Notes: a model not told the origin generated them from the sequence alone. A DNA stretch of 64,000 nucleotides from Campylorhamphus procurvoides (GCA_013396655.1 WBMV01007609.1:648459-712458); one strand, 5' to 3'. Positions 1 to 12,540 are shown, counted from the stretch's first letter. A program made the numbers and translations.

Positions 1-160
1 TTTGATATTGGTGATGGTGTGGGGATTTTTTTCTCCTCCTGATTTCTCCTGGTTTCTGAGCCTCTTCATTCTTCTGGCACCATCCTCTGCTTAATGGGAG
101 GCTTTCCCCAGGGATGCTCCTGCAATGGGGCCTGTGAGTAAGAGACTGCCTCTTACAATA

Positions 161-569
161 AGGGTCTGGAGCAGCAGGAGTGCCTGAGGGAGTTGGGGGA
201 GCTCAGCCTGCAGCAAAGGAGGCTCAGGGGGGACTTTATGGCTCTGCAACTCCCTGACAGGAGGGGGAAGCCGGGAGGGGTCAGGCTCTGCTCCCAGGGA
301 ACAGGGACAGGACAAGGGGAAATGGTCTCCAGTTGTGCCGGGGGAGGTTCAGGCTGGACATCAGGAAGAATGCCTTCATGGAAAGGGATGTCAGGCATTG
401 GCACAGCTGCCCAGGGCAGTGGTGGAGTCCCTATCCCTGGGGAGATTTAAAAGACATGTGGGTGTGATACTTAGGGACATGGTTTAGTGGTGGCCTTGGC
501 AGCGCTGGGGCAATGGTTGGACTTAATGGTCTTAGAGGGCTTTTCTACCTCAATGATTCTGTGATTCTG
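161..569 (+). repeat. CR1 LINE 3' fragment
   Basis: The fragment opens with degraded ORF2 end sequence (GGAGCTCAGCCTGCAGCAAAGG), followed by the segment with GACAGGACAAGGGGAAATGG and GCCCAGGGCAGTGGTGGAGT. It ends in TGATTCTGTGATTCTG, the 3'-terminal repeat of CR1. It is 5'-truncated, as most CR1 copies are. Confidence 0.9.
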
Positions 570-2082
570 CTTCTCTGATGATGTGGGACCCTGTAACATA
601 AACCACTGAGAAAGAGAGGATAGGAACTGCCTCCCCAAGAGGAGCACATGGCTGGTGGAGAGCTCTCCCAGAAACATTCAGACATCCTGAATCAACACTG
701 AATTTCTCTGCCCAGGGAAGATTTTGGGGTTGGCAGCAGGGACTGGATCCCAGTGCAGGATGGCATCTGTATGGATTAATGAGTGCTCCTGCATGGGACC
801 ACCACACTGTTCCCCAGGGAGGAGTAACATCTTAGAGTTTTGTTCTGCCAGGCACTTTTGTGGCAGAAGGACTAACATTTTTGAAAGCAGTTTTAAAATA
901 AACATAATGAGCTCTGCTTGTAGCTCTGGGAACAGGCTCAGGAAAAAGCAATTTCCTCAGCTCAGTCTGAGGCAACTGGAGTTTCATTTGGCCACAATGA
1001 CTGGAACAACTCAGAGAAGGGAGAATTTAAAGGTGCTGCAAGTGTTGGGAGATGGATGGCAAATGGGAAAAGAGGAAGGAAAAAGTCCTGTTCTGCTCTC
1101 CGTGTGGAGCTCTTGGGATGCTGGTTGGCAGAGGGGGGACAGAATGGGGATGTAAATGGAGGAACAGAGACTTCGGCACCCAAACCACTTTGGTGCCAGC
1201 CTGAGCCCTGCATGGAGAGAAGCAGGTGATGGCAGTGGGGGTGGCTGCAGCCCAGCTCTGGTGCAATCCCTTCCCCTTTGGGAGCAAATCCAGCGAGGCC
1301 ATGGCGAGGTGAGCTCTCCATTTCCTCCGTGAGCAAACCCAGTACTGTCGGCATCCCCTGCAGCAACGTCACAAGGAGGAATTTTCCCCAGAGATGGCTT
1401 TTCTAGGCTGTAAGACCTGAAGAACAGCCTTGACTGAAGGATCTGGAGAGGGAAGAGAGAGATGCAGCAGGAAGAATGATTAGGTTGTCCCCAGGTGTTT
1501 GCTCACCCAAGGCAGAACACTGTTTCCCTCCCGATACTGCTTGTACTTCACATTAGTCAGCCCTGACCTTTTAGTGCCGTAATCAAACAAGACAACCCAA
1601 CACCTAAATCTGAGCATTTAGTGCTGACATTTACAGTTGGTTCTCGAGTTGGAGAGACCAAATGAAAATTTCCTCGCAGACAGAATGCTGCAGGGCAGGG
1701 GAATCAAATCATTCCTGTGCTGGATCGCAGGCGTGCCGGCCCCCCTCGGCTGCCCCGTGCAGCGGGTGGTATTTGGACTAGAGCGTTGTCATCAGAAAGT
1801 CAATATTCACCTGGAGTGTGTGCACACGCCAGTGCTGGTGATCCCACAGACAGTGCCTGATTGGGGCACAAGGAAAACTGTGTTTGGCATTTGATGGATG
1901 TAAACAGGAGTGATCTTACCCAGGCTGGAGCCCTGTGGGAGTGGGGAAGCTGCATTAAATGCTAAGGATCCAAGGCAGTAATGAGGATGTTTTCTCTTGT
2001 TCAGCCTCGACTGAGTCCTTGCCTTAAAAGTGAGAACTGGGTTCATCCCTCAGTGGTGTTTCCCTTGGTGCATCCTGTGGCA

Positions 2083-2215
2083 CATCCCTTGGTACATCCC
2101 TCAGTGCATCCCTCGACACATCCCATGGCACACACATAGGGGCATCCCTTGGTGCATCTCTCTGCACATCCCTCAGCTCATCCCTCAGTGCATCCCTTGG
2201 CACATCCCTTGGGGC
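2083..2215. repeat. 12-bp minisatellite (CATCCCTTGGCA type)
   Basis: About eleven units of 12 bp of the form CATCCCTYRGYR, with substitutions between units and a looser start from 2043. Because 12 is a multiple of three, one frame stays open on each strand, which gives long repetitive but meaningless readings. Confidence 0.9.
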
Positions 2216-2929
2216 CTCCACAGCCCCACACGTGCCCCATTGTGGCAGCTTGACTCCAAAACCCCGAGCAAGGATGAGCTTTTCCAGCCCTGTCTCTGGG
2301 TGATCCAAGTCCTGAGTGTTTACTGGTGTTTACCTGGTGAAGATATAGGGCTGGTGGGATATTGGGGTGTGCTGAGAGCCAAGACAGCCCATGGCAGCCC
2401 CCAGGCCCTGCACCCATCCCACTGTGGCTCCACTGGCTCATCCTCATGCAGTGGTGGCTGTGTCTTCTCCTCCCATGTGATAACTTCCCACTGGAACCAC
2501 TTGATTAACTTAAATCAATTAACGAAAAAGTTTGGACAAGGGTTCCCACACTGCTGCTCACAATGTTCAGTGCTCCTCCTACCTCCTCCAAAGGGCAGCC
2601 AAAGCAAATGGGCTGCAAAGCAGGACAGCACAACTCACTTCCCCATGCCCAGGAACAGCCTTGTCCTATAAATAGGCTTAAACAGTCCAAAATATCTGAA
2701 TCAGGACTCTTGTCTTCCTTTGCTAATACAAGGTTTGAATAAATTAATATATTTGTTTAAATTACAGAGAACAGAACTTAGGCTGTCCAAAACACTTGTT
2801 CTTGCTGTATTTTCCCAGTGCTGCTCCACGTGCTGCTTTCCTGAAGCACCAATGTTTTCCTGTGCTGGGACATCCCCCTATGATTTGGCATGAGATCTGG
2901 GATCAGCATTTGTGTCTGCGATTAGAGAT

Positions 2930-3017
2930 TCTTGAGTCTGTCCTGTGCAGGGCCAGAGTTTGAACTTGGTGATCTTTGTATGTTCCTTCCAACACAAGAT
3001 ATTCTATGACTCTATGA
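2930..3017 (+). repeat. CR1 3' tail fragment
   Basis: It is a short diverged copy of the CR1 3' end: TGTGCAGGGCCAGAGTTTGAAC, then a degraded CCTTCCAACACAAGATATTCTATGAC segment. Only the last 90 bp or so remain. Confidence 0.7.
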
Positions 3018-4808
3018 AAAGCAATATTTTTTTTAAAAAGAGGTTTATTTCTCGCTTTTATCAAATTGCACTTAAAAATTGCACTTTTAAATGTGGTCAG
3101 CTCTCAAATGTGGTTGGCACTTGGAGCATCCAAACACCCAATCCCGCTCTGTGGGTGATGCTGGAAGCCAGGAGTGGGAGGCAGGGACATGCCCTCAGCC
3201 TGCTGGGACCTCACTGCTGCATCCTGATAATTAATAATTTCCCTTGTGCCTTCTGGGCTGCTGCCTTCTCCCATTGCATTCCTTATGGAAAATCCTTGTT
3301 CCTCCCTGCCTGCTCCCCGGTGCTGGGTGCTGTGCTGGGTGCTGAGTGCCCTTCCAGCAGCTCCTGTGCTGGATCTCCATGGGAACAGAGCGTGATGTGG
3401 AACGGCACAGATGGTGGGAGAAGGGAGTTGTGGATAACCCCCTTCTCCCCTTGGTTAGGGGTAGATCAGACTGGAGGGGATGTTCTCATGTGTGATGTTC
3501 TCTGGGAACAGCTGGTGCTGGAAGTTTTCAGCCACATCCTTGGGTGGGATCTGCTTGTCTGGGAGGGGGGACAGAGCTGGGTGGTGTGGGGAGGGAAATG
3601 CTGTGGCCAGGTGAGACCCTCTAAAAAATAAGCTGTAGCTTTTCCTCCATCTCTTGGAGCACCACTGGGACATCCCCCCATCTCTCCATGCCTCCATTTC
3701 TGGCAATGCTGGTGTCTCCATAAGCTGGGGATATAAACACCTCTTACCTGCTTTCCCACCAGGTGAGGACACCCTAGTGTCTCCATGGGGCTGGGCCCTA
3801 TTTCCCTTTCCCAGCTGCTGTTTCCCTGCCATCCCACACTCCCCAGGAGCATGATATCCCTTCCTAGGATTCTTCTGAGCACTCCAGCTGCTGGTGAAGG
3901 GACTCTGAGCAGCCTTCCCCTCCCTGCAAGCATCCCCTGGAGGTTCCTGTGTCCCAACCACTGCACAGAAGTCCTTCCAGCAGCCTCCTGAGCCCTCCAG
4001 GATGAAACACCACAATATGCACCCACATTTGCATCCTCCCCATCTCATTGCTGTCCCTGGGGGCTGTGGGTGCAGCAGAGACCCAGGTAGTGAGTGATGT
4101 CTGGGCACTGGGGGTCTGCTGGTTGTGCCTCCTCGAGGGCAAGGGGCTTCCCTGGGGCTTGGGGACACCACTTAAACCACCTCTCACTCAGCTATAACCT
4201 GTGAACCCCGTCAGCATCAGCATCTGCTTGATGCAGGTCCATGTAAACTCTTAAATCCACTCGGCACCTCACTGCAGCCATTTCCTTTTAAAACTTCACC
4301 AGCAAACCTGTTGCCTTTATTGTAGACAAATCTTGGAGATTTTCTGGAGTGTTGGGGGTTTCCATGTGGTGTTAGTCTGCTTTCAGTAATTTATACTATT
4401 TTTAGTTAAAAATAGAATAACAAAAAAAAAGGCAGGAGTACAGGAAAAAGGAAACAAATGGGTTTCAATTAGCATCTCTGGTCCTGATGACACAGAGGGA
4501 AATGAGTCCACAAGTGACACCTAGATTGTCCTCCTCACCATGAAACAAGGAGGCAGCAGTGTGGATGCTGTCCCTAAAAACACAGGAAAATTCAGCAGAA
4601 AGCCAGGGTTTTTCACTCCAGCTCTGCCACTCATCTACTTTGGGAGCAGGGATGGGCTGGCTCCGTGCCTGCACCCTTAAGTATCCCAGGGCATGGAAAT
4701 CTTTGGGAAAGTTCCTGTAATGCCTCTGTGCCTGTGTCATCCTTTTTCCAAATGTAAATATTACGGCATTTGCCTGTAAGGAAGTGCTGGACTAAAAAGC
4801 TGAATTGT

Positions 4809-4810
<2 letters not shown>

Positions 4811-4854
<44 letters not shown>
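4811..4854. repeat. TATC tetranucleotide microsatellite
   Basis: Eleven perfect TATC units, followed by TA and one more TATC. A clean locus of this kind is usually length-polymorphic. Confidence 0.97.
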
Positions 4855-4857
<3 letters not shown>

Positions 4858-5564
4858 ATCTGTTTAATATATCCCTTTAATTTATCTCTGTGCATTGAGG
4901 TTTCAAGAGGCTCAGGACCAGAGGGTGGCTCAATTGACAACCAGAATATAAAGGTTTATTTTACAGCAACAGGATGAAAACCAGAGAAAATTGGACTTGG
5001 TTTTATAACACTCGTTCAAGGGTCCTGAAACCTGGGATTTAATGTATGATGTGGTGAGACACAGATGAGACCCTTTCAGAGTTTCCCTGTTTTTGTTGTA
5101 TTATATATTATCAATGCTGCATTGGTAGACTTTTCTGCCCCCGAAATTTTCTTCTGAAAGCAGAAGGTTGTTTCTGAAGGCTTTGCTCTACTGGTGACAT
5201 ATCCATACGCGATATAAATGACCTGTTTTTTCAGAAGATGATAATGGGAATAAACATCAAATTAAAAAAAATAAAATCAAGCCATGTAGATCAGGAAAAA
5301 TAGCAGAACTTCCAACACCCAGAAAGCTCCTGCTCCAGCAAAGGGCATGTAGCCATGGCAACAGAAGCCCTCACTGTCACGATAATAAAAAAATATATTA
5401 TTCTAGGAGAGCTCTTAAAAGGGAAATATACATTTCACTGAGGTGGATGATGAAATATTGTGCAGCAAAGTGAAAAATAAGCCAGAGGAGTCTGGAAAGT
5501 GATCCTGGCAGTTCTGCTGCCCACAGCAGGTAAGGGATCCAGCAGGAGGATGGGGAGACAGCCC

Positions 5565-5625
5565 ATGGCCACATCCAGGAGCTGGACTGTGATAAACCTT
5601 CCAAGTCAGGATATTCTGTGATCCC
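5565..5625 (+). repeat. Probable CR1 3' tail remnant
   Basis: CCAGGAGCTGGACTGTGATAA followed by CCAAGTCAGGATATTCTGTGAT resembles the CR1 end. It is short and diverged. Confidence 0.4.
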
Positions 5626-7194
5626 CAGGAGCCCTGGGCAGTCCTGCTGGGGTCTGGTGGCAGCAGCTAGAGTGTCAGTAGGCACTGAGCATCCTCATGG
5701 CATCACATCCTCTGGGCTGCAGGGGACACACTGGGAGCTGTAGCAGCTTTTGGGGAAGGCTCGGAGTTTTTGGCAAAGAGAAAATTGTGGAAAACCAGCA
5801 TATTGGCTGAACTTTCCCTGCATTTTAATTTTGTAGAGAGGCTAAAAACAGGTGCTGGCAAGTCAGCATTTCCCCAGTGGTAAAAAAGGGATATGTTGAA
5901 GTTGCAGAAAACTTTGGAAAAATGGGGAGTTAAAAAACCCCTGTATTTCCCCACATAGGATACCCAGGATTTTCCACCCAGTAAGAAGCAAAGGTGAGAT
6001 GCTCAGTGGAAAAGTCCAGGTGTCCACACCACAGTGGACACTGCTCCACATCCTGCCTGGGGTGGGAAGCTGGGTTGGAATACTCAGTGGAAATCACACT
6101 ACAGCAGGTGTGGAGCACCTGGCTGGACCTCCACGTCCCTGTGCCCGTGCCCTGACATCCCCAGGCAAGGGACATCTGTCCTGGTGGCTGCAGGACCCTC
6201 TGTGGAGGAGCAGATCCTACAGCACAGGGGAAGGAGGGATGTCCTGGCAGCCATGGGTGCTGGGGCTGTTTTGTGACTCTCTCTGGGTTTTGGGGTGTTC
6301 AATCTGGTGCACCTTGGGGTCCTTTCCGCTGACAGCACTGAGGTGTTGGATAAAAAGACCTTCTTGGGGCACCCCAATGTGAACCTTCTCTCTGGGTGCT
6401 CCCTGCAGCGTGGAGCAGTGAAGGGGATCCAGGAATGGAGAGAGAAAGGGAAAACATTGACCCAAAAGTATAGGGGCAAAGAGGAGTGGCCCTGTCCTGG
6501 GAGACCTGGGTGGCAGGGGACTTGGGGGTAGTTTTGTCCCCTCTCACAGCCCAATGGGAGCTGCAGGGAGCTCACAGGTTGTGCTGCTTCCCCCAAATCT
6601 GGGGTGGAGGGGAACAACCTCTCTCTGAGTGAGCTCCCTCCTGCCCCGGGGAGCGCCAGGGGTTCAGCATTGCTGTGCCTGGCTGGGTCAGGGCAGCGGG
6701 CGAGGGGTGCTCCTGCTCTTGGTTCTCCTCATCTCTGATGCACTAATTTGGTCTCTTCTCTGTCTCTCTTTTCCAATGTCTTTCGCTGGTCCTGCCCTAC
6801 CAAAGCTGGTGTTTTGGCCTGGCATCACTCCTGCCATGGGTAAGGGAGCTGCTCAGATAAGCCCAGGAAGGGATGGAGTCAAAATACATTTTTGTGAGTT
6901 GCCAGTGAAGCTGGGCAGCCAGGGCTTGGAGGAGGTGGGTGATGGAGACTCCCATCTCACTGCTCTCCTCCTCTCTGGCCGTCATCTCTCCACTGTGGTT
7001 ATATCCATGACCATATCCCCACTTGTGTTTCCCACTTGTCCCCCTGACCACTGATGTTTCTGTAGGATCATTAGTGATTGCTGGTGGGGATAACCTCACC
7101 TCCTGCCTGGCAAAGACCATGGAAGGGTCCTTAGGCTGTGCCATCCCTGCTGTGACCTCTCTGCCTGCTGGGATGCCTTAACAGGTGGCATGGT

Positions 7195-7297
7195 GTCATT
7201 CTTGGGGTATCCTGTGGAGGGCCAGGAGCTGAACTTCCATGATTCCTGTGGGACCCTTTCACCGCAGGATATTCCCTGATTCCATGATTCTGTGATC
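7195..7297 (+). repeat. CR1 3' tail fragment
   Basis: GGGCCAGGAGCTGAACTTCC, GGACCCTTTCACCGCAGGATA and the terminal TTCCATGATTCTGTGAT match the CR1 3' end. Confidence 0.7.
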
Positions 7298-8204
7298 TGT
7301 TATTTCTCCCTCTTCCTGCTGCACACTGACTGTGGTGACCCATGAAGTCCCCTTCCACACTTGCAGCCACCCAGGGCAGGTTGGCAACACCTGTCCCAGG
7401 AAATTTCTCCTCATGAAACAGTTGGAAATATTTCTGGATCCTCCTGGGCACCGAGGGAAGGGAGAAGGTGTCCCTTGATGCTGTTGGTGTTCTGTGCCCC
7501 AGAGAAGAGCAGAGACCAGAGGCTCAAATAGTCTTCTGCCCAGAGAAATCCCTCTGTGGGCATCCTTGCAGCAGGAAAAGGTTATCCCACAGACATCTTG
7601 GAGAGCAGCAGAGCCCCTGGCAATGGCACTGTGGCCAGTGACAAGTGCAGCACCCCCTTTCCTCACCAAAACACTAGGATCACGGAGCTGGGGAATCCCA
7701 GCCCTATAACCCCCTAAACCTGGGCTTGAGCCCCCAACTCCATATCCTGCAGCCAAGGGGAGATTTGGTCTGGATCCCACGGAGCAGGATTTTCAGCACC
7801 CTCAGCCTCCCCTTTTCCCTCGTGGGCTGGCACTGATATTATTTTAACCTGAAGCAGGAATTGAGGTTCTTGGCTGCACGACAGTGTTAATGCCCAGCAC
7901 AGCCCAGCAGAGCTATAAATATATAAATACCTCCCTGCTCCACTAGAGAGCAAATCCAAAATTGCATCCCAAGCCACCAGCACCAGGCCAGAGTGATGTC
8001 CCTCTAGCCAAAATGATCCCAGGGCACTGGAAATTTAGGCAACGTCTCTTTCAGGCATCCCAAAATAACAGTGGCATTTTTCTCTTCTATCAGATCCACA
8101 GGCCCAGGGCACAATATGAATGAGGTTGGTAAAAGTGTCCCTGAAACTCGGCTGATTTGGGGATTTTTTTTTTTTTTTTGCTTCAAAGAGGCAATTTTGG
8201 TTTA

Positions 8205-8430
8205 ACTTCGTGGCTCTCCGGGTCGCAGCTGCAGGGGGAGCTCGTGGTGTGCGGCAGCTCCATCCCTCCGCATCCCGGGGGATTCGCCCTCCTCCCGCTC
8301 GCGGAAAATTGCTTCAACCGAGCCCAAGTTCCATCTCTTGCAAAGTAACCGAGGAGAAATTGAGGATGGTGACGTCTCGATCCGAATGGGACAGCCAGTC
8401 CGGGACGTCTGGTGGCAACTGGTGGCTGAG
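8205..8430. promoter_or_regulatory. Small CpG-rich patch
   Basis: I count roughly eighteen CpG dinucleotides in about 225 bp, including CTCGCGG and GACGTCTCGATCCG, in a region where CpG is otherwise rare. Small CpG clusters often mark promoters. No gene start follows that I can support: the open frame from 8210 runs into the CR1 fragment at 8445. It may also simply be a GC-rich patch. Confidence 0.35.
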
Positions 8431-8444
8431 AACGCTTGGAAAAA

Positions 8445-8614
8445 GCTCCGAGAAAACCTTAGAGCCCCTTCCAGTGCCTAAAGGGGCTTCAAGAGAGCTG
8501 GAGAGGAGCTTTGGACAAGCTCATGGAGTGACAGGACAAGGAGGAATGGTTTCACACTGAAAGAAAGTAGGTTTATACTGATTTTGGGAAGGAATTCTTC
8601 CCTCCGTGGGTGGT
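8445..8614 (+). repeat. CR1 fragment, 3' end missing
   Basis: The copy contains GAGCCCCTTCCAGTGCCTAA, GGAGAGGAGCTTTGGACAAG and GTGACAGGACAAGGAGGAAT. It stops at GAATTCTTCCCTCCGTGGGTGGTG, where the next composite repeat begins, and lacks the terminal octamers. Confidence 0.8.
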
Positions 8615-9155
8615 GTTAAATAAACACGTCTGTGCTCGGAGCTCTGGAAACACAGGGTGGGCAACTCCTTGGGGACACCAGAGGGGTTTGCAGAGGCCAG
8701 GAACAGAGCTCCCAGCTACAGGGGGGCTTCAGAATATCACAGCCAGAAGACATGTAGATCTACCTCTAATCACCTCCAGGGAGGGAATTCTGCCTCTCTG
8801 CTCTGGTGAGACCCCACCTGCAGTGCTGCCTCCAGCTTGGGGGTCCCCAACATAAGGACATAGAGCTGTTGGAGCGAGTCCAGAGGAGGTCACCAAGATG
8901 ATCAGAGGGATGGGGCATCTCTCCTATGGGGAAAAGATGAGAGAATTGGATTGTTCAGTCTGAAAAAGAAAAGCTTTGGGGGACCGAATTGTAGCCTTCC
9001 AGAACCTGAAGGGGTCGACAGGAAAGATAAAGGGAGACAATTTACAAAGGCCTGGAGAGACTAGCTTTAAACTGACAGAGAGTAGGTATCGATGGGATAT
9101 TAGAAAGAAACTCTTCCCTCTGAGGATGGTGAGACCCTGGCACAGGTTGCACTGC
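8615..9155 (+). repeat. Composite repeat: 150-bp unknown head plus CR1 segment (copy A)
   Basis: The first 150 bp or so (from GTTAAATAAACACGTCTGTG) are not CR1 3' sequence that I know. From about 8770 the sequence reads as the CR1 ORF2 end (GGTGAGACCCCACCTGCAGT, GTTGGAGCGAGTCCAGAGGA) and on to GACCCTGGCACAGGTTGC, where it stops before the usual tail. The same head joined to the same part of CR1 occurs inverted at 12541-13245. Confidence 0.75.
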
Positions 9156-10917
9156 TGTGTTGTGAAATAGGCAGAATGAGCTGCAATTTTTGGGCTCATA
9201 CTGCTCGTGCATCACCTGAACTGATCTCTCTGGTTTTCCAGGTTCTTGTGTTCATTTCCAGGAGCAGCAGTTGGCCATTTAAACTTTGTTTGGCCCTTTG
9301 AGTCCTGCTGGCTGGCACTCACAAAACACCCCAGACTACGGGCTACCCTTTACAGGAGGGTCTTCCCCCCCTTAGCCCAGAAAAACTTCCCAGGAGAGGG
9401 GCAGAGGGTGGAAGTGGCAGCACAGACTGTGGTGACTCCAAGGTGGCACCTTTTGCAAAACATCCTGGATCTCAGGGTACTGCCTGGCGATCTCATGATT
9501 TTTGACGTGGGTGGAAGATTTCCTCATCTGATTTACTTTCCTACCAGTCAGAGATGGTTCAGGGTTAACTGTGTGTTTGGGGAAAAGGGGGATGCTCTCT
9601 GGGATGCAGAAGTTGGGAAGAGGGGAGACCATGTATCACCAGCTCTTCGTGTGCAGCTGAGGGACGTGAGCCTCCCATCTGCCCCAGGCTCAAGGAAAAC
9701 TCAGCTCAAGGAAAACTCAACTCAGGGTCTCCCTGGGGTGTTTTAATTCCTCTCAGCCTTTACCTTGTTTGGTGCAACCTTATTTTCCTGCTCATAATTC
9801 CACGCTTTGCTCTGGATCAGGACCAAAGTACCAGCTCCCAGGAAAGTATCTCATTCCTCTTGGCATCAGTGCAGGTATCTTGGATACAAACCCCACAGAA
9901 ACTGGCTAAACAAGGAGGTTAAATAAATATGTGCAGGCTTATTTATGTATCTTCTATTGCTTGCTCAGGGGAACAAGCAAAAAGAAATTAAGGAATTAGG
10001 AGTGACTTATCCGCCAGAAACACCCTTTAGTATTTTATCTGTATTCCTCATAGGTGCCATTTTCACATAAATATGAAGATTGTATGTACATAGGAACATA
10101 ATGCACATAGGAGCTGTAAAGGGCATTGGATAAATTGGAGATAATTTAGCTTTTATATGTACACAAATATAGATACACACATCATTACCATTTTATTTAT
10201 GCGGGTGTGTTTACACATACAGATCTTATATTTACATATTTATAGAAATGGTGAATGTATTGAATCCTGTCAGAGACAGCTCCCAGATAAAAGAAACCCA
10301 GTGAGCTAATGGATGTAAAAAAGGAGAAACCAAATAGAAAATAGTGATAAATCAATAGCCTCACCTTTTTCTTCAGTTACTAAAAGTAAATTACATTGCT
10401 GAACAAATACACTTTTTACCCCACAGTCTACTGTAGAAGGTGGTCACAAAGAGCCTTCCCTCCTCGTCAGCTTGATGGGTTTCTATTTTTAAAATAAGAA
10501 AATCACAACTTTCCTTGGAAAACAAGCCATAAGTATCACTTTGCCCCAGATTCATTTTTCCACCTAAATATGCCCCTTGGAGCTGTGGTTTGATACTGTG
10601 GAGGCAGCAGGACAGCCCAGTGCCTGCCTTGCTGTGGGACGTGGTGGGAGCTGTGGTGGGAGCTGGAGGTGGGACGTGGTGGGGCTGTGTTTGGAATCAA
10701 AGTGGGTTTCATCAAGTCTTGCTTCAGAGCAGAACCAGACAATTTTGCCCAGGAAAGCACACCCAGTTCAGGCGTCACATACTGCTCCTCCTCACAGTGT
10801 GCTCCCAACTCACGTGGAAGAGGCTGGGGAATTGGAAAGAGGAAATTTTAGTGCTGAAGTGAAATTTCACACCTTTTTCGAGATGGTATTTTGGTTCTTG
10901 GTTTTTTTTTTCTTTTT

Positions 10918-10972
<55 letters not shown>

Positions 10973-12540
10973 TTTTCCTTCTAATGGTTCTTGATGTTTC
11001 TAAACCAAATTTAACATGAGCTTTGAACCCTGGATGGTCTCCTGAAGGGCAGCTTTCTCTGTCTGGTCTGGACCCCCCACCCCAAGGATTTGGCACAATA
11101 AACATGAAATCACTTAGTCTGTGAAGGTGAAGCTCTCCCAGTGTAGTTCAGGTGCTGTTTTTCTGGAATGGCTTCTCTTCTCCAGACCAGACAACATGAG
11201 ATGGTATTTGGAGACAAAAATATCATCAGAAGAGCCCAGTCCAGCCCTTGGCAGGGCAGCTCGTGCCCTCTCTGCAGCAGATGCTGCCTCTCAGCTCCCT
11301 TTGAATTGCCCTCCGTGCATTACTTGGTTTTCAATTTCATTGCCTTTCCTAGGAGCAAGCTCAGCTTTATGTTTCCCTTTTAAGCTGATTGAAATAAAGT
11401 ATTTGAACAAATGTCATGGGCACTTAGAAATCTCTCCTGTGTTTACTCTCCTTTGCTTTCATTCTGTCCATCCTCTGCAGAACTGGCTCTTAAAGCCTTG
11501 AGTGCTGTCTATTGAAATTAATGTATCTTGCAGGCAGGATATGGTACAAATTCATTAATTTTTGGTATATTGGAAATGTGCATTTATTAAGTCTCTGTTC
11601 ATGTTTTTCTGGTGGTTGAATAGCTGAGCTTTATAAACCATCAGCAAAGAGATGGTGGCTCCTTGAGAGCCATTAGGTACATACGTCTGGGAGCGTGGTC
11701 TTCATCCAACAAGCATTTATGGCTAGCACGGAAAACAGGCCCCAAAGAGGAAGTTTTGTGTTCTTCCCAGCTCCCTTCAAACATCTGTCATTGTGTGCAA
11801 AACTCCTGGAGGTCCAAGAGGGCAAATCCAGAGGAGATTTCCACCTCAGTGTGTGCTCCTGCACTCCCAGGTCCTGGGACAGCCAGATCCCTGGAGCTGG
11901 AGCTGATGTGCCGTGTTGCCACCATAACCACACAGACCATCCTTGTCTTTTCCCTCCTTCTCTCCACCCGCAGGAGATGTCTGTTCCTGGGGCACAGAGC
12001 TACTGTCCCCCACTCACATCTGCTTTGCACCGTGGGCATGAGGTTGGCACCTGCCTGGGAGGGTGTTATTGTGTTCTCCAAGCAAAGTCCAAAAGCCTCT
12101 GGTAGAAACCTTTGGCTGAAACCTTTTGCTAAAACCTTTGGTTGCAACTTTTGGTTCCTAGGGCAATGGGAGCAGCAGTTCCACATGTTATCCTATTCCA
12201 GGAGGACTGCCAGAGCTCTGAGGACACTCATAAGCCTCCACAGCCCTGAACAGCCTCACCTGGAGCCTTCACCTGCATCTTTGGCCCAGGAACTCTATTT
12301 AAGCTCAGCAGTTGGACTTCAGACATAAACTGTTCTGGGAGAGGTCTGGTGGTTGTGGAGGTCCTAAACCGAGCTCAGGTCCTAAACCTGACCTGAGGGC
12401 TGACTCCCAGAGTTGAGAGTGGGTGGAACTGTGTGTCCTGCACACCAGGATCTGGGCACCAAGCACCACGTGAAGCAGAAGACCATGGACCTTGCTATGG
12501 TCTCCTTGGCTTCACCCAGTTCATGTCTCAGATGGAAGCC
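9156..12540. other. Intergenic sequence between the two inverted composite repeats
   Basis: The stretch 9850-10540 is AT-rich, with runs such as TATGTACATAGGAACATAAT. The poly(T) tract is at 10902-10970. No gene or transposon is recognised in the remainder. Confidence 0.7.
10902..10970. repeat. Poly(T) tract with a 50-base homopolymer
   Basis: Positions 10921-10970 are all T, preceded by T runs with two C interruptions. It could be a poly(A) tail of an insertion on the minus strand or simple expansion. I see no recognisable retrocopy on the 10971-11110 side. Confidence 0.95.

Larger units (their letters stand above)
570..4810. other. Intergenic sequence downstream of TOX2
   Basis: Apart from the 12-bp minisatellite and the CR1 tail near 2930 there is no recognised element. 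All open frames are short, overlap on both strands and resemble nothing known. Confidence 0.7.
4855..8204. other. Intergenic sequence
   Basis: It holds two small CR1 tails (5565-5625, 7195-7297). The part around 6000-6600 is GC-richer and shows several overlapping open frames on both strands, which is composition and not coding. Nothing else is seen. Confidence 0.7.

Noticed and set aside
2030..2671. A 213-residue open frame on the plus strand
   Set aside because: It is largely the 12-bp minisatellite read as four-residue units. The rest has no recognisable domain.
3455..4171. A 238-residue open frame on the minus strand
   Set aside because: No domain is recognised, there are overlapping frames on the other strand, and no splice or codon pattern supports it. 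It is a chance reading in GC-richer sequence.
8210..8560. A 116-residue open frame starting in the CpG-rich patch
   Set aside because: Its second half is a CR1 fragment, so the frame is not conserved coding sequence. The CpG patch is kept as a separate observation.
11663..12328. A 221-residue open frame on the plus strand
   Set aside because: No family is recognised, other long frames overlap it on both strands, and no CpG island or splice site supports it.
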